Assembly: GCA_963663735.2 (NCBI GenBank)
Contig: CAXXHN010000002.1
Span: 744,001 to 808,000, forward strand
Length of the DNA stretch: 64,000 nt
Direction of reading: 5' to 3'
DNA from: G963663735 sp963663735
GTDB lineage: Bacteria > Acidobacteriota > UBA6911 > RPQK01 > JAPXNP01
Part shown: positions 44,006 through 52,124 of the stretch, in pieces
Layout: each line of letters starts with the position of its first letter
Numbering within the stretch: position 1 is the first letter of the stretch
The notes under the pieces: generated by a model
What the model saw: the letters and a program-made list of their open reading frames with translations, nothing else
What the model was told of the DNA's origin: nothing
Database searches by the model: none
Made by a program: the position numbers and the translations under genes

Positions 44006-44725
44006 ATGAACCCAATTTTTGATTCCAACCTTACACTTCTGCAAAGCAGTTTCGGCAGTTTCTGGGCCCTGGTTTTAAACAGCGGACCCATGGCTCAGGC
44101 AGTGCTGCTTTTGCTGGTTTTCTTCTCAGTTTTTTCCTGGGCAATTATTTTCAAAAAATACCGGACTTATAATGAGATCAGCAAACAATCCGCTGAGTTT
44201 CATGAAATTTTTCAGGATCGCGGAAGCCTTTCTGAGATATATTCAGAATGTGACCGGTATCCGATGTCTCCATTAGCCGGTATTTTCAAGCATGGATACC
44301 AGGAGCTGAAGCAGCGTGTCAAAGCCTCCAAGGATGATGTCGGGCGAAAAGACATTGTCATGAACAGCATGAGCGGCCTTCAGCGTACCCTGAACAAATC
44401 GGCTATGGCAGAAATGCTGGCAATGGAACAGTCCCTGACCTGGTTAGCCACAACCGGATCGGTAACCCCCTTTATCGGCCTGTTTGGCACAGTAGTTGGG
44501 ATCATAAATGCTTTCCAGGGGCTGGGAGCAGGTGGAACCACGACCATACAGGCTGTGGCCCCGGGCATCAGCGAGGCTCTGATTGCCACTGCTGCTGGAT
44601 TATTCGCCGCCATTCCCGCGGTAATTGCCTACAATCATTTCATTAACCGCCTCAAGGTATTAGGTGCAGAAATGGATGATTTTATAGTGGAATTATTAAA
44701 CTTGATTGAACGAAGTTTTATATAA
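44006..44725 (+). CDS. tolQ: TolQ (MotA/TolQ/ExbB proton channel family)
   Basis: Inner-membrane motor subunit that uses proton flow to energise TolA and outer-membrane constriction. There are three membrane segments (residues ~27-50, ~145-170, ~180-205), and the conserved block TTGSVTPFIGLFGTVVGIIN and FAAIPAVIAYNHF. Length (239 aa) fits TolQ. It is first of the cluster tolQ-tolR-tolA-tolB-pal-ybgF, so TolQ is preferred over ExbB. The gap to tolR is 126 bases. Confidence 0.94.
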   Translation: MNPIFDSNLTLLQSSFGSFWALVLNSGPMAQAVLLLLVFFSVFSWAIIFKKYRTYNEISKQSAEFHEIFQDRGSLSEIYSECDRYPMSPLAGIFKHGYQELKQRVKASKDDVGRKDIVMNSMSGLQRTLNKSAMAEMLAMEQSLTWLATTGSVTPFIGLFGTVVGIINAFQGLGAGGTTTIQAVAPGISEALIATAAGLFAAIPAVIAYNHFINRLKVLGAEMDDFIVELLNLIERSFI

Positions 44726-44851
44726 AGTGAATCCGACACCTGCTTCAGATGTTATAACGAATTGCAGCTGTTTGATTAATGAACGAATTCAAAATAGAGA
44801 AAACTCCGGGATGGATTTTAAGGAAGGCATCCTGGAAAGGCAGATATAAAC

Positions 44852-45280
44852 ATGAGCATGAGCATGAAATCAGGCGAGATTCGCCCGACATTATCGGATA
44901 TAAACGTTACACCTCTGGTGGATGTTATGCTGGTTCTTCTGATTATTTTCATGGTAACTGCGCCTATTCTTCAGACTGGAATTGAAGTACAGCTTCCCCA
45001 GACCAGGTCGGTGAAAGCAGTTGATCCTGAACAGCGTGCCGTTATCACGATAAGTAAAGATGAACTGCTTTATTATCGTTCTGACCCTGTTAATTTCAAT
45101 GAGCTGGGCGGCCTGCTGCAGCGGGAGGTGGGCGCTGGAAACCTGCCTATATTTCTGCAGGCTGACCAGGATGTTCGCTGGAAGACCATAGTCACGGTAG
45201 TAGACGAAATACGCCAGTCCGGATATGAGACCGTAAACCTGGTGACAAAAGCCTATACCGGGACAGGAGGTAGCAAGTAA
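44852..45280 (+). CDS. tolR: TolR (ExbD/TolR family)
   Basis: Motor partner of TolQ, with one N-terminal membrane helix and a periplasmic peptidoglycan-binding domain. SDINVTPLVDVMLVLLIIFMV contains the conserved Asp that carries protons (LVD-V). The periplasmic part has VDPEQRAVITISKDELLYY and PIFLQADQDVRW. The frame starts MSMSMKSGEIRP, so the exact start among three Mets is open. Its stop is immediately followed by the TTG start of tolA. Confidence 0.94.
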   Translation: MSMSMKSGEIRPTLSDINVTPLVDVMLVLLIIFMVTAPILQTGIEVQLPQTRSVKAVDPEQRAVITISKDELLYYRSDPVNFNELGGLLQREVGAGNLPIFLQADQDVRWKTIVTVVDEIRQSGYETVNLVTKAYTGTGGSK

Positions 45281-46126
45281 TTGCATTCCGGAGTCATAAA
45301 ACCTCATATTATTGAAGCCCAGAGCAGGAAACCTTTCCTGCTGTCTGCAGCTGTACACCTTATTCTGCTCTTGTTCTTTACTTTCGGGGCTTTCTTCTTT
45401 CCTAAGGGAGAAGTACTGAAACTTGGCCTGGGACCGGGAGGTGGACAGGGAGATTTTATGTCAGTCGGGCTGGCTGCTGATATCGGTGGAGGCGCAGGAA
45501 TGTACAAGTCTCCTATTACTCCGCGTCCTGAAGCAGCTCCTCCGCAGGAAACCAGCAGAAAGAAAGCAGCGGTTGAGCCTGAGCCTGTCTCTCAACAACC
45601 TGTTTTCGAGCGACAGACCTCCAAGAAGATAAAAACTCCGGCTCCGGCAGAAAAAAAGAGAGTACCAGAGGTTCCGCGATTGCATCGTAACGAACAGGCT
45701 GAAGCAGCCCGTCCCGGCCAGATACCACGGAAATCTGATCCCGGCAAAGGTCCTTCCGGCGGCGGCGGCGGTTCCGGTGGAGGGTTCGGCGGAGGACAGG
45801 GCGTTTCTATTGGCTCCGGGACAGGGGAAGGAAATGTTGATTCCTGGTATATCCGTCAGGTGGAACAGAGGGTTGGTCAGAACTGGCTGCAGACTTCGCT
45901 GGGTGATCCTTCCAACATGGTTCAGGTACAAGCTGTTGCCTCTTTTGTGGTGACTTCCTCCGGCAGGATAACTGATATAGAAATTGAAAAAGAAAGTGGA
46001 ATACGCAGTGTCGATCTGGCAGTAATGAGGGCAATCCAAGCCAGTACTCCCCTTCCCCCCTTACCGAGTGAATTCAGGGGCAAATCGATAAGATTCCAGG
46101 CGATATTTGAGTTTCCTCCCAAATAG
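45281..46126 (+). CDS. tolA: TolA/TonB-like periplasm-spanning protein
   Basis: Cell-envelope linker with an N-terminal membrane helix (SAAVHLILLLFFTFGAFFF). A proline/alanine/lysine-rich linker (~80-150) and a glycine-rich hinge (KGPSGGGGGSGGGFGGGQG) follow. The C-terminal TonB/TolA fold is ASFVVTSSGRITDIEIEKES, then VMRAIQASTPLPPLPSEF. The start is TTG, directly after the tolR stop and 10 bases after an AGGAGG. At 281 aa it is shorter than E. coli TolA and lacks the long Ala-rich helical domain. TolA is assigned because of position between tolR and tolB. Confidence 0.9.
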   Translation: MHSGVIKPHIIEAQSRKPFLLSAAVHLILLLFFTFGAFFFPKGEVLKLGLGPGGGQGDFMSVGLAADIGGGAGMYKSPITPRPEAAPPQETSRKKAAVEPEPVSQQPVFERQTSKKIKTPAPAEKKRVPEVPRLHRNEQAEAARPGQIPRKSDPGKGPSGGGGGSGGGFGGGQGVSIGSGTGEGNVDSWYIRQVEQRVGQNWLQTSLGDPSNMVQVQAVASFVVTSSGRITDIEIEKESGIRSVDLAVMRAIQASTPLPPLPSEFRGKSIRFQAIFEFPPK

Positions 46127-46239
46127 TCTCTGGAAATTGAGGATTGGAAGCGACAAGGCGGGAACAGCTGTGTATCATTAATGTTGAAGGTAATACAGCT
46201 GATCAAAGCTGTGGATGATAAATGAAAAGGAAAGTTTAA

Positions 46240-47583
46240 ATGAAGTTATTGAACTGGAAGATATTGTTTTTGGTCTTTTTGTTTCAGCTGGTAGGAGCTG
46301 CAGCTCAGGGACAGAGACCTGACGCAGTGATCTTTCCCAAACCGACTCCTACCAGATTAGCTGTTGCTGATTTTGCGCCCAGGACTTCAGCCAATCCGGA
46401 AACTCTGGCATCCCTGGAGGTGTTTAATAAGGTTTTACTGGATGATCTCCAGTTCGCGGCGTTTTTTGATATTCCGTCACGCAGTTTTTACCCGCTGAAA
46501 CCATTAAGAAGCCCGGCTGACGTTGTTTATGAAAACTGGCAGGTGCCTACTCTTGATGTAGACTTTCTGGCCTTCGGGGCTATCCAGGCCGACGCGACTA
46601 CAACCGTTGTGGAAGCTTACCTGTATGACATCAAAACAAGACGGCAGGTCCTGGGAAAACGATTTACTGTAACGGATCCTGTTTTGTCCAGGCGCATAGC
46701 CCATGAATTCGCGGACCAGATTGTATTTGAATTGTCGGCAGGGGCAAGCAAGGGCGTAGCGACCACAAAGATTCTTTATTCAAAACTAAGGGGAAATGAA
46801 AAAGAAATCTGGATGATGGATTATGACGGTTCCAACCCTGAAAGGATGACTTTTAACGGCGGAATTAATAAGTTTCCGGAATGGTCTGATGACAATAGGT
46901 TTTTTACCTACACCTCCAAACCTGACACTTCCAACCAATGGAGTATCAAGATCCAGGAGATTGACGGGGAAACGCGGACAATTGAGGTGAATGGAAGCTA
47001 TTCCTCCTCGCCGGCATTCGCGCCAGGGAATCAGAGAATCGCCTTTTCAGCCAGCACTCCCGACAGTAAAGACGCGGACATATTCATTGCTAACGTGGAT
47101 GGCTCAGGAATGAGGAATCTTACTTTCAGTCCAGGAATTGACACTTCTCCATGTTGGAGCCCTACTGGTACCCAGATAGCCTTCATCTCTGACCGCTCCG
47201 GCGGCCCCCAGGTATGGATTATGGATGCTGACGGTTCCAACCTGCGTCGCCTTGTTGAGGAAGGGGGACACTGTGACAGTCCCGACTGGTCACCCAATGG
47301 CAGGTTCATCCTCTACTCCTGGCAGGCTCCCCGGCAATGGAAACATGATGTCTACCTGGCTGAAGTAGCCACCGGAAAACTGTTCCAGTTGACCCGGGAT
47401 TTCGGAGCCGGGGAGAATCCCCACTGGTCTCCGGATGGACGCCATATCACATTTCAGGGTACCCGCAGCGGAACAAAACAAATATTTATTATGAATGCTG
47501 ACGGAAAGCACTTAAAACAGATTACTGCTTATGGTATAAATGAATCACCATCGTGGAATAATTATTCTGCGACAACTGATTAA
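46240..47583 (+). CDS. tolB: Tol-Pal system protein TolB
   Basis: Periplasmic beta-propeller that binds Pal and TolA. It has a signal peptide (MKLLNWKILFLVFLFQLVGAAAQ), an N-terminal TolB domain (residues ~30-180) and a six-bladed WD40-like propeller with repeated units. Examples of the units are IWMMDYDGSNPERMT, IAFISDRSGGPQVWIMDADG and ITFQGTRSGTKQIFIMNADG. The length (447 aa) matches TolB. It lies between tolA and pal on the plus strand. Confidence 0.96.
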   Translation: MKLLNWKILFLVFLFQLVGAAAQGQRPDAVIFPKPTPTRLAVADFAPRTSANPETLASLEVFNKVLLDDLQFAAFFDIPSRSFYPLKPLRSPADVVYENWQVPTLDVDFLAFGAIQADATTTVVEAYLYDIKTRRQVLGKRFTVTDPVLSRRIAHEFADQIVFELSAGASKGVATTKILYSKLRGNEKEIWMMDYDGSNPERMTFNGGINKFPEWSDDNRFFTYTSKPDTSNQWSIKIQEIDGETRTIEVNGSYSSSPAFAPGNQRIAFSASTPDSKDADIFIANVDGSGMRNLTFSPGIDTSPCWSPTGTQIAFISDRSGGPQVWIMDADGSNLRRLVEEGGHCDSPDWSPNGRFILYSWQAPRQWKHDVYLAEVATGKLFQLTRDFGAGENPHWSPDGRHITFQGTRSGTKQIFIMNADGKHLKQITAYGINESPSWNNYSATTD

Positions 47584-47633
47584 TTTCACACTTAAAATGT
47601 ATCCCAATGGATTTATTCTTGGGGAGGATGTTA

Positions 47634-48401
47634 ATGAAAAGAAGTACGATTATTTGTCTTGGTGTTCTTTTATTGAGTTTTCTGCTGGTTTTCTCCGCCG
47701 GGTGCGGTAAGAAAGTTCAACCAGCCCCTCCTCCGCCTCCGGCCCCTGCCCCGGCCCCGGCCCCGGCTCCTGCGGCCAAACCGACCATAACTCTTTCAGC
47801 TTCTCCTGACAGCATTAAACAGGAAGGTGAAACTACCCTGTCCTGGAGTTCCTCCAATGCTGATTCAGTGGTCATCAGCAGCGGTGTCGGGAATGTTTCA
47901 GCTTCCGGCTCCGTGAAAGTCAGTCCGCTTGAGTCAACAACCTATACTGCCGTTGCGCGTGGAGAAGGTGGTGAAGCCAGTGCCAGCGCCAGGGTTACAG
48001 TAATCAAGGAACAGCCTCGAGTGGTAGTAAAGGAAACAGATCTGGAAATACTCCAGAAAGCTATTCGGGACGGTCTGATCAAACCTGTATTTTTTGATTA
48101 CGACAAATCAGATCTTTCTGAGTCGACCAAAGCCACCCTGGAAGAAAATGCCAGATGGTTCCGGAAATACCAGGATGCCCAGATTATTGTCGAGGGCCAT
48201 TGTGACGAAAGAGGAACAGAAGAGTACAACCTGGCACTTGGTGACAGAAGAGCTCAGTCATCCAGGGATTACCTGATTGAACTGGGAGTTCCTGCCAGCA
48301 GGCTGGAAGCTGTTTCATATGGTGAAGAGCGTCCCTTTGTGCAGGGATCAAATGAAGCGGCCTGGGCTCAGAATCGTCGGGCTCATTTTTCCTTGAAATA
48401 A
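47634..48401 (+). CDS. pal: Peptidoglycan-associated lipoprotein Pal with an extra Ig-like domain
   Basis: Outer-membrane lipoprotein that binds peptidoglycan and TolB. A lipoprotein signal ends at Cys24 (LVFSAGC), followed by a Pro/Ala repeat encoded by repeated CCGGCC units. A bacterial Ig-like domain comes next (SPDSIKQEGETTLSWSSS through ARVTV, residues ~50-130). Then a C-terminal OmpA domain shows PVFFDYDKSDL, EGHCDERGTEEYNLALGDRR and NRRAHFSLK. The Asp and Arg that bind diaminopimelate are in the expected motif. Enterobacterial Pal lacks the Ig part, so this protein reaches further. The start at 47634 follows a strong GGGGAGG. Confidence 0.93.
   Translation: MKRSTIICLGVLLLSFLLVFSAGCGKKVQPAPPPPPAPAPAPAPAPAAKPTITLSASPDSIKQEGETTLSWSSSNADSVVISSGVGNVSASGSVKVSPLESTTYTAVARGEGGEASASARVTVIKEQPRVVVKETDLEILQKAIRDGLIKPVFFDYDKSDLSESTKATLEENARWFRKYQDAQIIVEGHCDERGTEEYNLALGDRRAQSSRDYLIELGVPASRLEAVSYGEERPFVQGSNEAAWAQNRRAHFSLK
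47740..47776 (+). repeat. CCGGCC-type direct repeats coding for Pro-Ala
   Basis: Several tandem CCGGCC-like hexamers (GCCCCGGCCCCGGCCCCGGC) code for the alternating Pro-Ala linker after the Pal lipobox. Such repeats can vary in copy number by slippage, changing linker length. Confidence 0.6.
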
Positions 48402-48437
48402 AATTGAGCCTGTAAATTCACAGCAGACTTTATAAAA

Positions 48438-48510
48438 GGCGTAAAATGGCAGGAAGGTTTGCCTGTTAATAGAAAAACAGGAACTCTTTCCTGCTGTTTA
48501 CGTCTTTTTT
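48438..48510 (+). terminator. Structured terminator between pal and ybgF
   Basis: An outer stem GGCGTAAA/TTTACGTC (48438-48445 with 48497-48504) and an inner stem GCAGGAAG/TTTCCTGC (48449-48456 with 48487-48494) stack into one long hairpin. An extra small stem sits in the loop, and six Ts follow (48505-48510). It is a good intrinsic terminator, so ybgF is likely expressed less than, or apart from, tolQRAB-pal. Confidence 0.75.
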
Positions 48511-48551
48511 AAGTATAAATCAATAACTGTGAGTAAATGGGGATTCAACAA

Positions 48552-49364
48552 ATGAAAAAGAGTTTATTAATTTTTCTTATTATATTTTTTGCGGTTTCCC
48601 AGGCTTTTATATTTGCTGGAACCCAGGAAGAAATAATCAGGCTGCAGAGCGATATTTTACAGCTTCAGGAACAGATCAGGCTTCTCCAGAAAGTTGTAGA
48701 TGAAAAAAACAGTGTTATCCAGACTCTTCTGGAACAGCTTAACGATCAGTTTGCGACCAACAACGCCACGTTTGCTGAAATGGTGAACGCTGTTAATGAA
48801 GGCCGAGCCCGGAATGTCTCCCTTGCTGAAAATGTAAACTCCGTGAAAACTGATGTCGCCAGGCTTTCTACCAGGCTGGATGAGATTAACAGCCGCCTGG
48901 CAGAGGTACAGCGCAAATTTGACGAAAATCAGATGCAGGTACAGACTCTTCGTTCTGTTCCTTCCTCCGCATCAGGAGATGTTGATGTAGAACCTGACCG
49001 CGTTTATTCCGCTTCGTACAATGACTATCTGGTCGGAAACTATGCCCTGGCTATTAATGGTTTCCAGGATTTTATTACAAGTTATCCTGACAGTGAATAT
49101 GCGGACAATGCCTCCTACTATCTGGGAGACTGCTACCTGCAGCAGAAGAATTATGAAATGGCACTCAAATCATTTGAACAGACTGTCAGTTTATTTCCAG
49201 GGGGAGACAAAACCTCAACAGCCTACTACAAAATGGGGCAGATTCTCCTGCAGCAGAACCGAATGGATGATGCCGTGGCGACATTGAAAAAGCTGCAGCA
49301 GCTTTTTCCCGGAACTACTGAAGCCCGCCTGGCAGGCGAAGATCTGGCGAAGTGGAATCAATAG
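48552..49364 (+). CDS. ybgF: Tol-Pal system protein YbgF/CpoB
   Basis: Periplasmic partner of Tol-Pal that coordinates outer-membrane constriction with peptidoglycan synthesis. It has a signal peptide (KKSLLIFLIIFFAVSQAFIFA) and an N-terminal trimerising coiled coil (residues ~25-130, heptad-rich LQSDILQLQEQIRLLQ). A C-terminal TPR domain with three repeats follows (NDYLVGNYALAINGFQDFI; SYYLGDCYLQQKNYEMALK; YYKMGQILLQQNRMDDAVA). The start at 48552 follows GGGGA. It is separated from pal by a terminator. Confidence 0.92.
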   Translation: MKKSLLIFLIIFFAVSQAFIFAGTQEEIIRLQSDILQLQEQIRLLQKVVDEKNSVIQTLLEQLNDQFATNNATFAEMVNAVNEGRARNVSLAENVNSVKTDVARLSTRLDEINSRLAEVQRKFDENQMQVQTLRSVPSSASGDVDVEPDRVYSASYNDYLVGNYALAINGFQDFITSYPDSEYADNASYYLGDCYLQQKNYEMALKSFEQTVSLFPGGDKTSTAYYKMGQILLQQNRMDDAVATLKKLQQLFPGTTEARLAGEDLAKWNQ

Positions 49365-49392
49365 GCAGATCTGAAACCATCAATTTGAAACT

Positions 49393-49419
49393 GAATAGCA
49401 GCTTAATCACCTGCTATTC
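49393..49419. repeat. Hairpin after ybgF
   Basis: GAATAGCAG (49393-49401) and CTGCTATTC (49411-49419) form a perfect 9-bp stem with a 9-base loop, 29 bases after the ybgF stop. There is no T-run, so it may protect the transcript end rather than terminate it. Confidence 0.4.
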
Positions 49420-49592
49420 ATTGATTCGTTAATTTTCCAGGGAATCCCATTAACAAACAAGAAGATTCAAAAGCAGTCAGCCACTTTGTCGATTTCAGAG
49501 CTGAATATGACAAGGGCAATGAAATAGTCCGACACTGGTATTTTCCATCAGCCATGGTCAGTTTATCCATTGAAAAAGGCAGGATTATTGAC

Positions 49593-49628
49593 AAAAAAAG
49601 GCCGCTTCTTCTGAAGCGGCCTTTTTTT
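49593..49628. terminator. Bidirectional intrinsic terminator
   Basis: AAAAAAAGGCCGCTTC (49593-49608) and GAAGCGGCCTTTTTTT (49613-49628) form a perfect 16-bp stem with a TTCT loop, with T-runs on both strands. It ends the Tol-Pal side on plus and the gap-pgk-tpiA-secG-tRNA unit on minus. Confidence 0.92.
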
Positions 49629-49633
49629 TAAGA

Positions 49634-49720
49634 TGGTGCCGAAGGCGGGACTCGAACCCGCACGCCCGTTAGAGCACTACCCCCTCAAGATAGCGTGTCT
49701 ACCAGTTCCACCACTTCGGC
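49634..49720 (-). tRNA. tRNA-Leu (anticodon GAG)
   Basis: Acceptor stem GCCGAAG/CTTCGGC with discriminator A and an encoded CCA. The anticodon stem CTATC/GGTAG closes the loop TTGAGGG, giving anticodon GAG. There is a long variable arm (TGCTCTAACGGGCG region), as expected for class II tRNA-Leu, and a T-arm GCGGGTTCGAGTCCCGC. The 87-base length includes CCA. It lies just downstream of secG in the same direction and next to the bidirectional terminator, a common arrangement. Confidence 0.96.
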
Positions 49721-49761
49721 AATATCTGAAAAGGATCAGGGTGCAGTATAACCACCCTTAT

Positions 49762-50133
49762 TTAGTTTTCAGTCCCGCCACCTGATTCAGGTGCCTGGTC
49801 CGGAGATTCAACTGGTGGAGCAGGTACGCTCTCTGCAGGAGTTGCTTCCTGGGTGTCCACAGTTTCTGTTCCTGGACTGTCTTGCATGACAGTTGTGCTG
49901 TTATCCTGGGAATATATGATTGCCAGCCCCAGGGAGGTGGATACGAAGATTATGGCACAGGTGGTTGTGATCTTCGTTAATACCGTTGTAGCACCCCTGG
50001 CTCCGAAAGCGGTCTGGCTGTTAGCTCCGCCAAATGCAGAAGAAAGATCCCCTGCCTTACCTGACTGGAGCATTATCACCAGAATTAAAATCAGGGCAGC
50101 CAGTAAATGAAAAATAATCAATAAAGTTAACAT
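49762..50133 (-). CDS. secG: Preprotein translocase subunit SecG
   Basis: Small membrane partner of SecYE. It has two membrane helices (MLTLLIIFHLLAALILILVIML and LTKITTTCAIIFVSTSLGLAII) joined by the conserved loop QSGKAGDLSSAFGGANSQTAFG. An acidic Pro-rich tail follows (TPAESVPAPPVESPDQAPE). Length (123 aa) is close to E. coli SecG. It is the third gene after pgk and tpiA, with a 26-base gap to tpiA. Confidence 0.95.
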   Translation of the reverse strand: MLTLLIIFHLLAALILILVIMLQSGKAGDLSSAFGGANSQTAFGARGATTVLTKITTTCAIIFVSTSLGLAIIYSQDNSTTVMQDSPGTETVDTQEATPAESVPAPPVESPDQAPESGGGTEN

Positions 50134-50159
50134 AACTATTTAATCAATCTATCTTGGAC

Positions 50160-50912
50160 TTAAAACTTAACAATCTGCGCGAAAGTCGGCGCGTCAAGAC
50201 TTGCTCCGCCAACCAATGCCCCATCAATATCAGGCTGCGACATCAATTCAGTAACGTTACCCGGTTTTACGCTTCCCCCGTAGAGAATTCGAATTGAGTC
50301 GGAAAAGCCTTCTGAGTAAGCCTGTGCCAGCCACTTACGTATCATGGCATGGACCTCTTCGGCCATTTCCGGGGTAGCAGTTTTACCTGTACCAATAGCC
50401 CAGACCGGCTCATACGCGATGATAATACGGGATAAGCTGTCTTCTGTCAATCCAGCCATGGCATTCTTTAACTGGCCCAGGACAACTGTTTCAACTTTAC
50501 CGGCTTCTCTCTCTTCCAGGGTTTCCCCGCAGCAGAGAATGGGAGTCAGTTCAGTAGTCAGGATTTTAGCCAGTTTTTTTCCAATGAGATCATCGGTTTC
50601 CTTGAAATACTGCCGCCTTTCGGAATGCCCGATAATCACGTAACTACAACCAGCGTCAATCAGCATAGCAGTAGAAAGTTCACCGGTAAAAGCGCCTTCG
50701 TCAGCGTAATGCACGTTCTGGGCACCTAAACCAATTGTAGAGCCCTGCAGAGCCGCAGCAGAGGCGGCCAGCGAGGTGTATGTGGGACAAACCACAACTT
50801 CCACACCTGCAGCGTTATCAACTTCCGCGCGGAGGGCGGTAATGGTATCCGCAGCCTCTTTCTGGGTTTTAAACATTTTCCAATTGCCTGCAATAACAGG
50901 TATTCTAGCCAT
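50160..50912 (-). CDS. tpiA: Triosephosphate isomerase
   Basis: Interconverts dihydroxyacetone phosphate and glyceraldehyde 3-phosphate. The TIM barrel shows Asn10/Lys12 in IAGNWKMF, the catalytic His in VIIGHSERRQYF, the catalytic Glu in IIAYEPVWAIGTG, and phosphate-binding ILYGGSVKPGN and LVGGASL. Length (250 aa) is standard. I use the second ATG (50912, MARIPVIAGN), spaced 6 bases from AAGGA. The ATG at 50915 overlaps the pgk stop (TAATG), so the two genes are translationally coupled. Confidence 0.97.
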   Translation of the reverse strand: MARIPVIAGNWKMFKTQKEAADTITALRAEVDNAAGVEVVVCPTYTSLAASAAALQGSTIGLGAQNVHYADEGAFTGELSTAMLIDAGCSYVIIGHSERRQYFKETDDLIGKKLAKILTTELTPILCCGETLEEREAGKVETVVLGQLKNAMAGLTEDSLSRIIIAYEPVWAIGTGKTATPEMAEEVHAMIRKWLAQAYSEGFSDSIRILYGGSVKPGNVTELMSQPDIDGALVGGASLDAPTFAQIVKF

Positions 50913-50914
50913 CA

Positions 50915-52117
50915 TTATTCCTTATCTGTAAGAATCTCGATACCAGGCAGTTTTTCGCCTGAGAGAAATTGAAGTGAAGCTCCTCCACCAGTTGATATGT
51001 GGGAGATTTTATCAGCAATCCCCGCCTTATTAATGGCTGAAACTGAGTCTCCTCCACCTACAACGGAGAAGGCGTCACTCGAAGCTACTGCCTTTGCCAC
51101 GCCGACTGTTCCATGGGAGAACTGTTCAAATTCGAAAACGCCCATGGGGCCATTCCAGATAATCGTCTGGGCATCTTCCAGCTTTTTGCTGAACAATTCG
51201 ATGCTTTTCGGGCCGATGTCAAGTCCCAGGGAATCAGCTGAAATATCATCAACCGAAACTATTTTTCCTTCTGCCTCAGCCGAAAATTCTTTTGCTTCAA
51301 CTACATCAACCGGTAAAACCAGGTCGACGCCTCTGGCTTTGGCAGTTTTCATTAACTCGGCAACAAACTCCAGGCGGTCTTCTTCAAGCAGTGATTTTCC
51401 AATCTCTTTTCCCTGTGCTTTCAGGAAGGTAAAGACCATGCCACCGCCGATTACGATTACCTGCGCTACTCCCAGGAAATTTTCAATAACCGGGATTTTA
51501 TCTGAAATTTTTGCCCCGCCAAAAATGGCAACAACCGGTTCTGCAGGAGAATACAATGCTCTGGAAAGGGCATTGAGTTCCCTGTCAATCAGTAAACCGG
51601 CGGCGCCCCTGCCAAGTACCTGGGGCACTCCAACAGTGGAGCCATGAGCCCGGTGGGCAGTTCCAAACGCGTCATTCACATATTCATCGGCCAGGCTGGC
51701 CAACTGTTTAGCGAATTCCGGATCATTTGAAGTTTCTCCGTTATAGTAGCGGACATTTTCCAGTAAAGCTACAGATCCGTTTTCCAGGCCCGCAACTGTT
51801 TTTGTGGCAGATTCTCCGATACAGTCAGGGGCAAAAGCTACTTTTTCTCCAAGAATTTCACCTAAACGGGCTGCAACCGGAGCGAGGGAGAATTCTGGTT
51901 TTTTCTCTCCCTTGGGACGGCCGAGATGAGAGGCCAGGATAACCCTGGCCCCCGCTTCTTTGGCATACCTTATGGTAGGTAATGCAGCCTGAATCCTGGT
52001 GTCATCCCCGACGATTCCATCCTTAAGCGGAACATTGAAGTCCACCCGGATAAACACACGCTTTCCAGCAAGATCAAGATCTTTTATTGAAAGCTTGGAC
52101 ACACCTTTTTCAGTCAT
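50915..52117 (-). CDS. pgk: Phosphoglycerate kinase
   Basis: Glycolytic kinase transferring phosphate between 1,3-bisphosphoglycerate and ADP. Typical segments are RVFIRVDFNVPLKDG, ASHLGRPKG, VALLENVRYYNGE, DAFGTAHRAHGSTVG and IFGGAKISDKIPVIENF. The C-terminal nucleotide site has WNGPMGVFEFEQFSHGT and VVGGGDS, then STGGGASLQFLSG. Length (400 aa) is normal. It lies 7 bases after the gap stop and shares one base with the first possible tpiA start. Confidence 0.97.
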   Translation of the reverse strand: MTEKGVSKLSIKDLDLAGKRVFIRVDFNVPLKDGIVGDDTRIQAALPTIRYAKEAGARVILASHLGRPKGEKKPEFSLAPVAARLGEILGEKVAFAPDCIGESATKTVAGLENGSVALLENVRYYNGETSNDPEFAKQLASLADEYVNDAFGTAHRAHGSTVGVPQVLGRGAAGLLIDRELNALSRALYSPAEPVVAIFGGAKISDKIPVIENFLGVAQVIVIGGGMVFTFLKAQGKEIGKSLLEEDRLEFVAELMKTAKARGVDLVLPVDVVEAKEFSAEAEGKIVSVDDISADSLGLDIGPKSIELFSKKLEDAQTIIWNGPMGVFEFEQFSHGTVGVAKAVASSDAFSVVGGGDSVSAINKAGIADKISHISTGGGASLQFLSGEKLPGIEILTDKE

Positions 52118-52124
52118 AATAAAT

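Noticed and set aside
44779..44985. 68-codon frame overlapping the tolR start
   Set aside because: Overlaps tolR in another phase and shows no signal or domain.
45461..46039. 192-codon frame antisense to tolA
   Set aside because: A shadow created by the Pro/Gly-rich tolA coding sequence.
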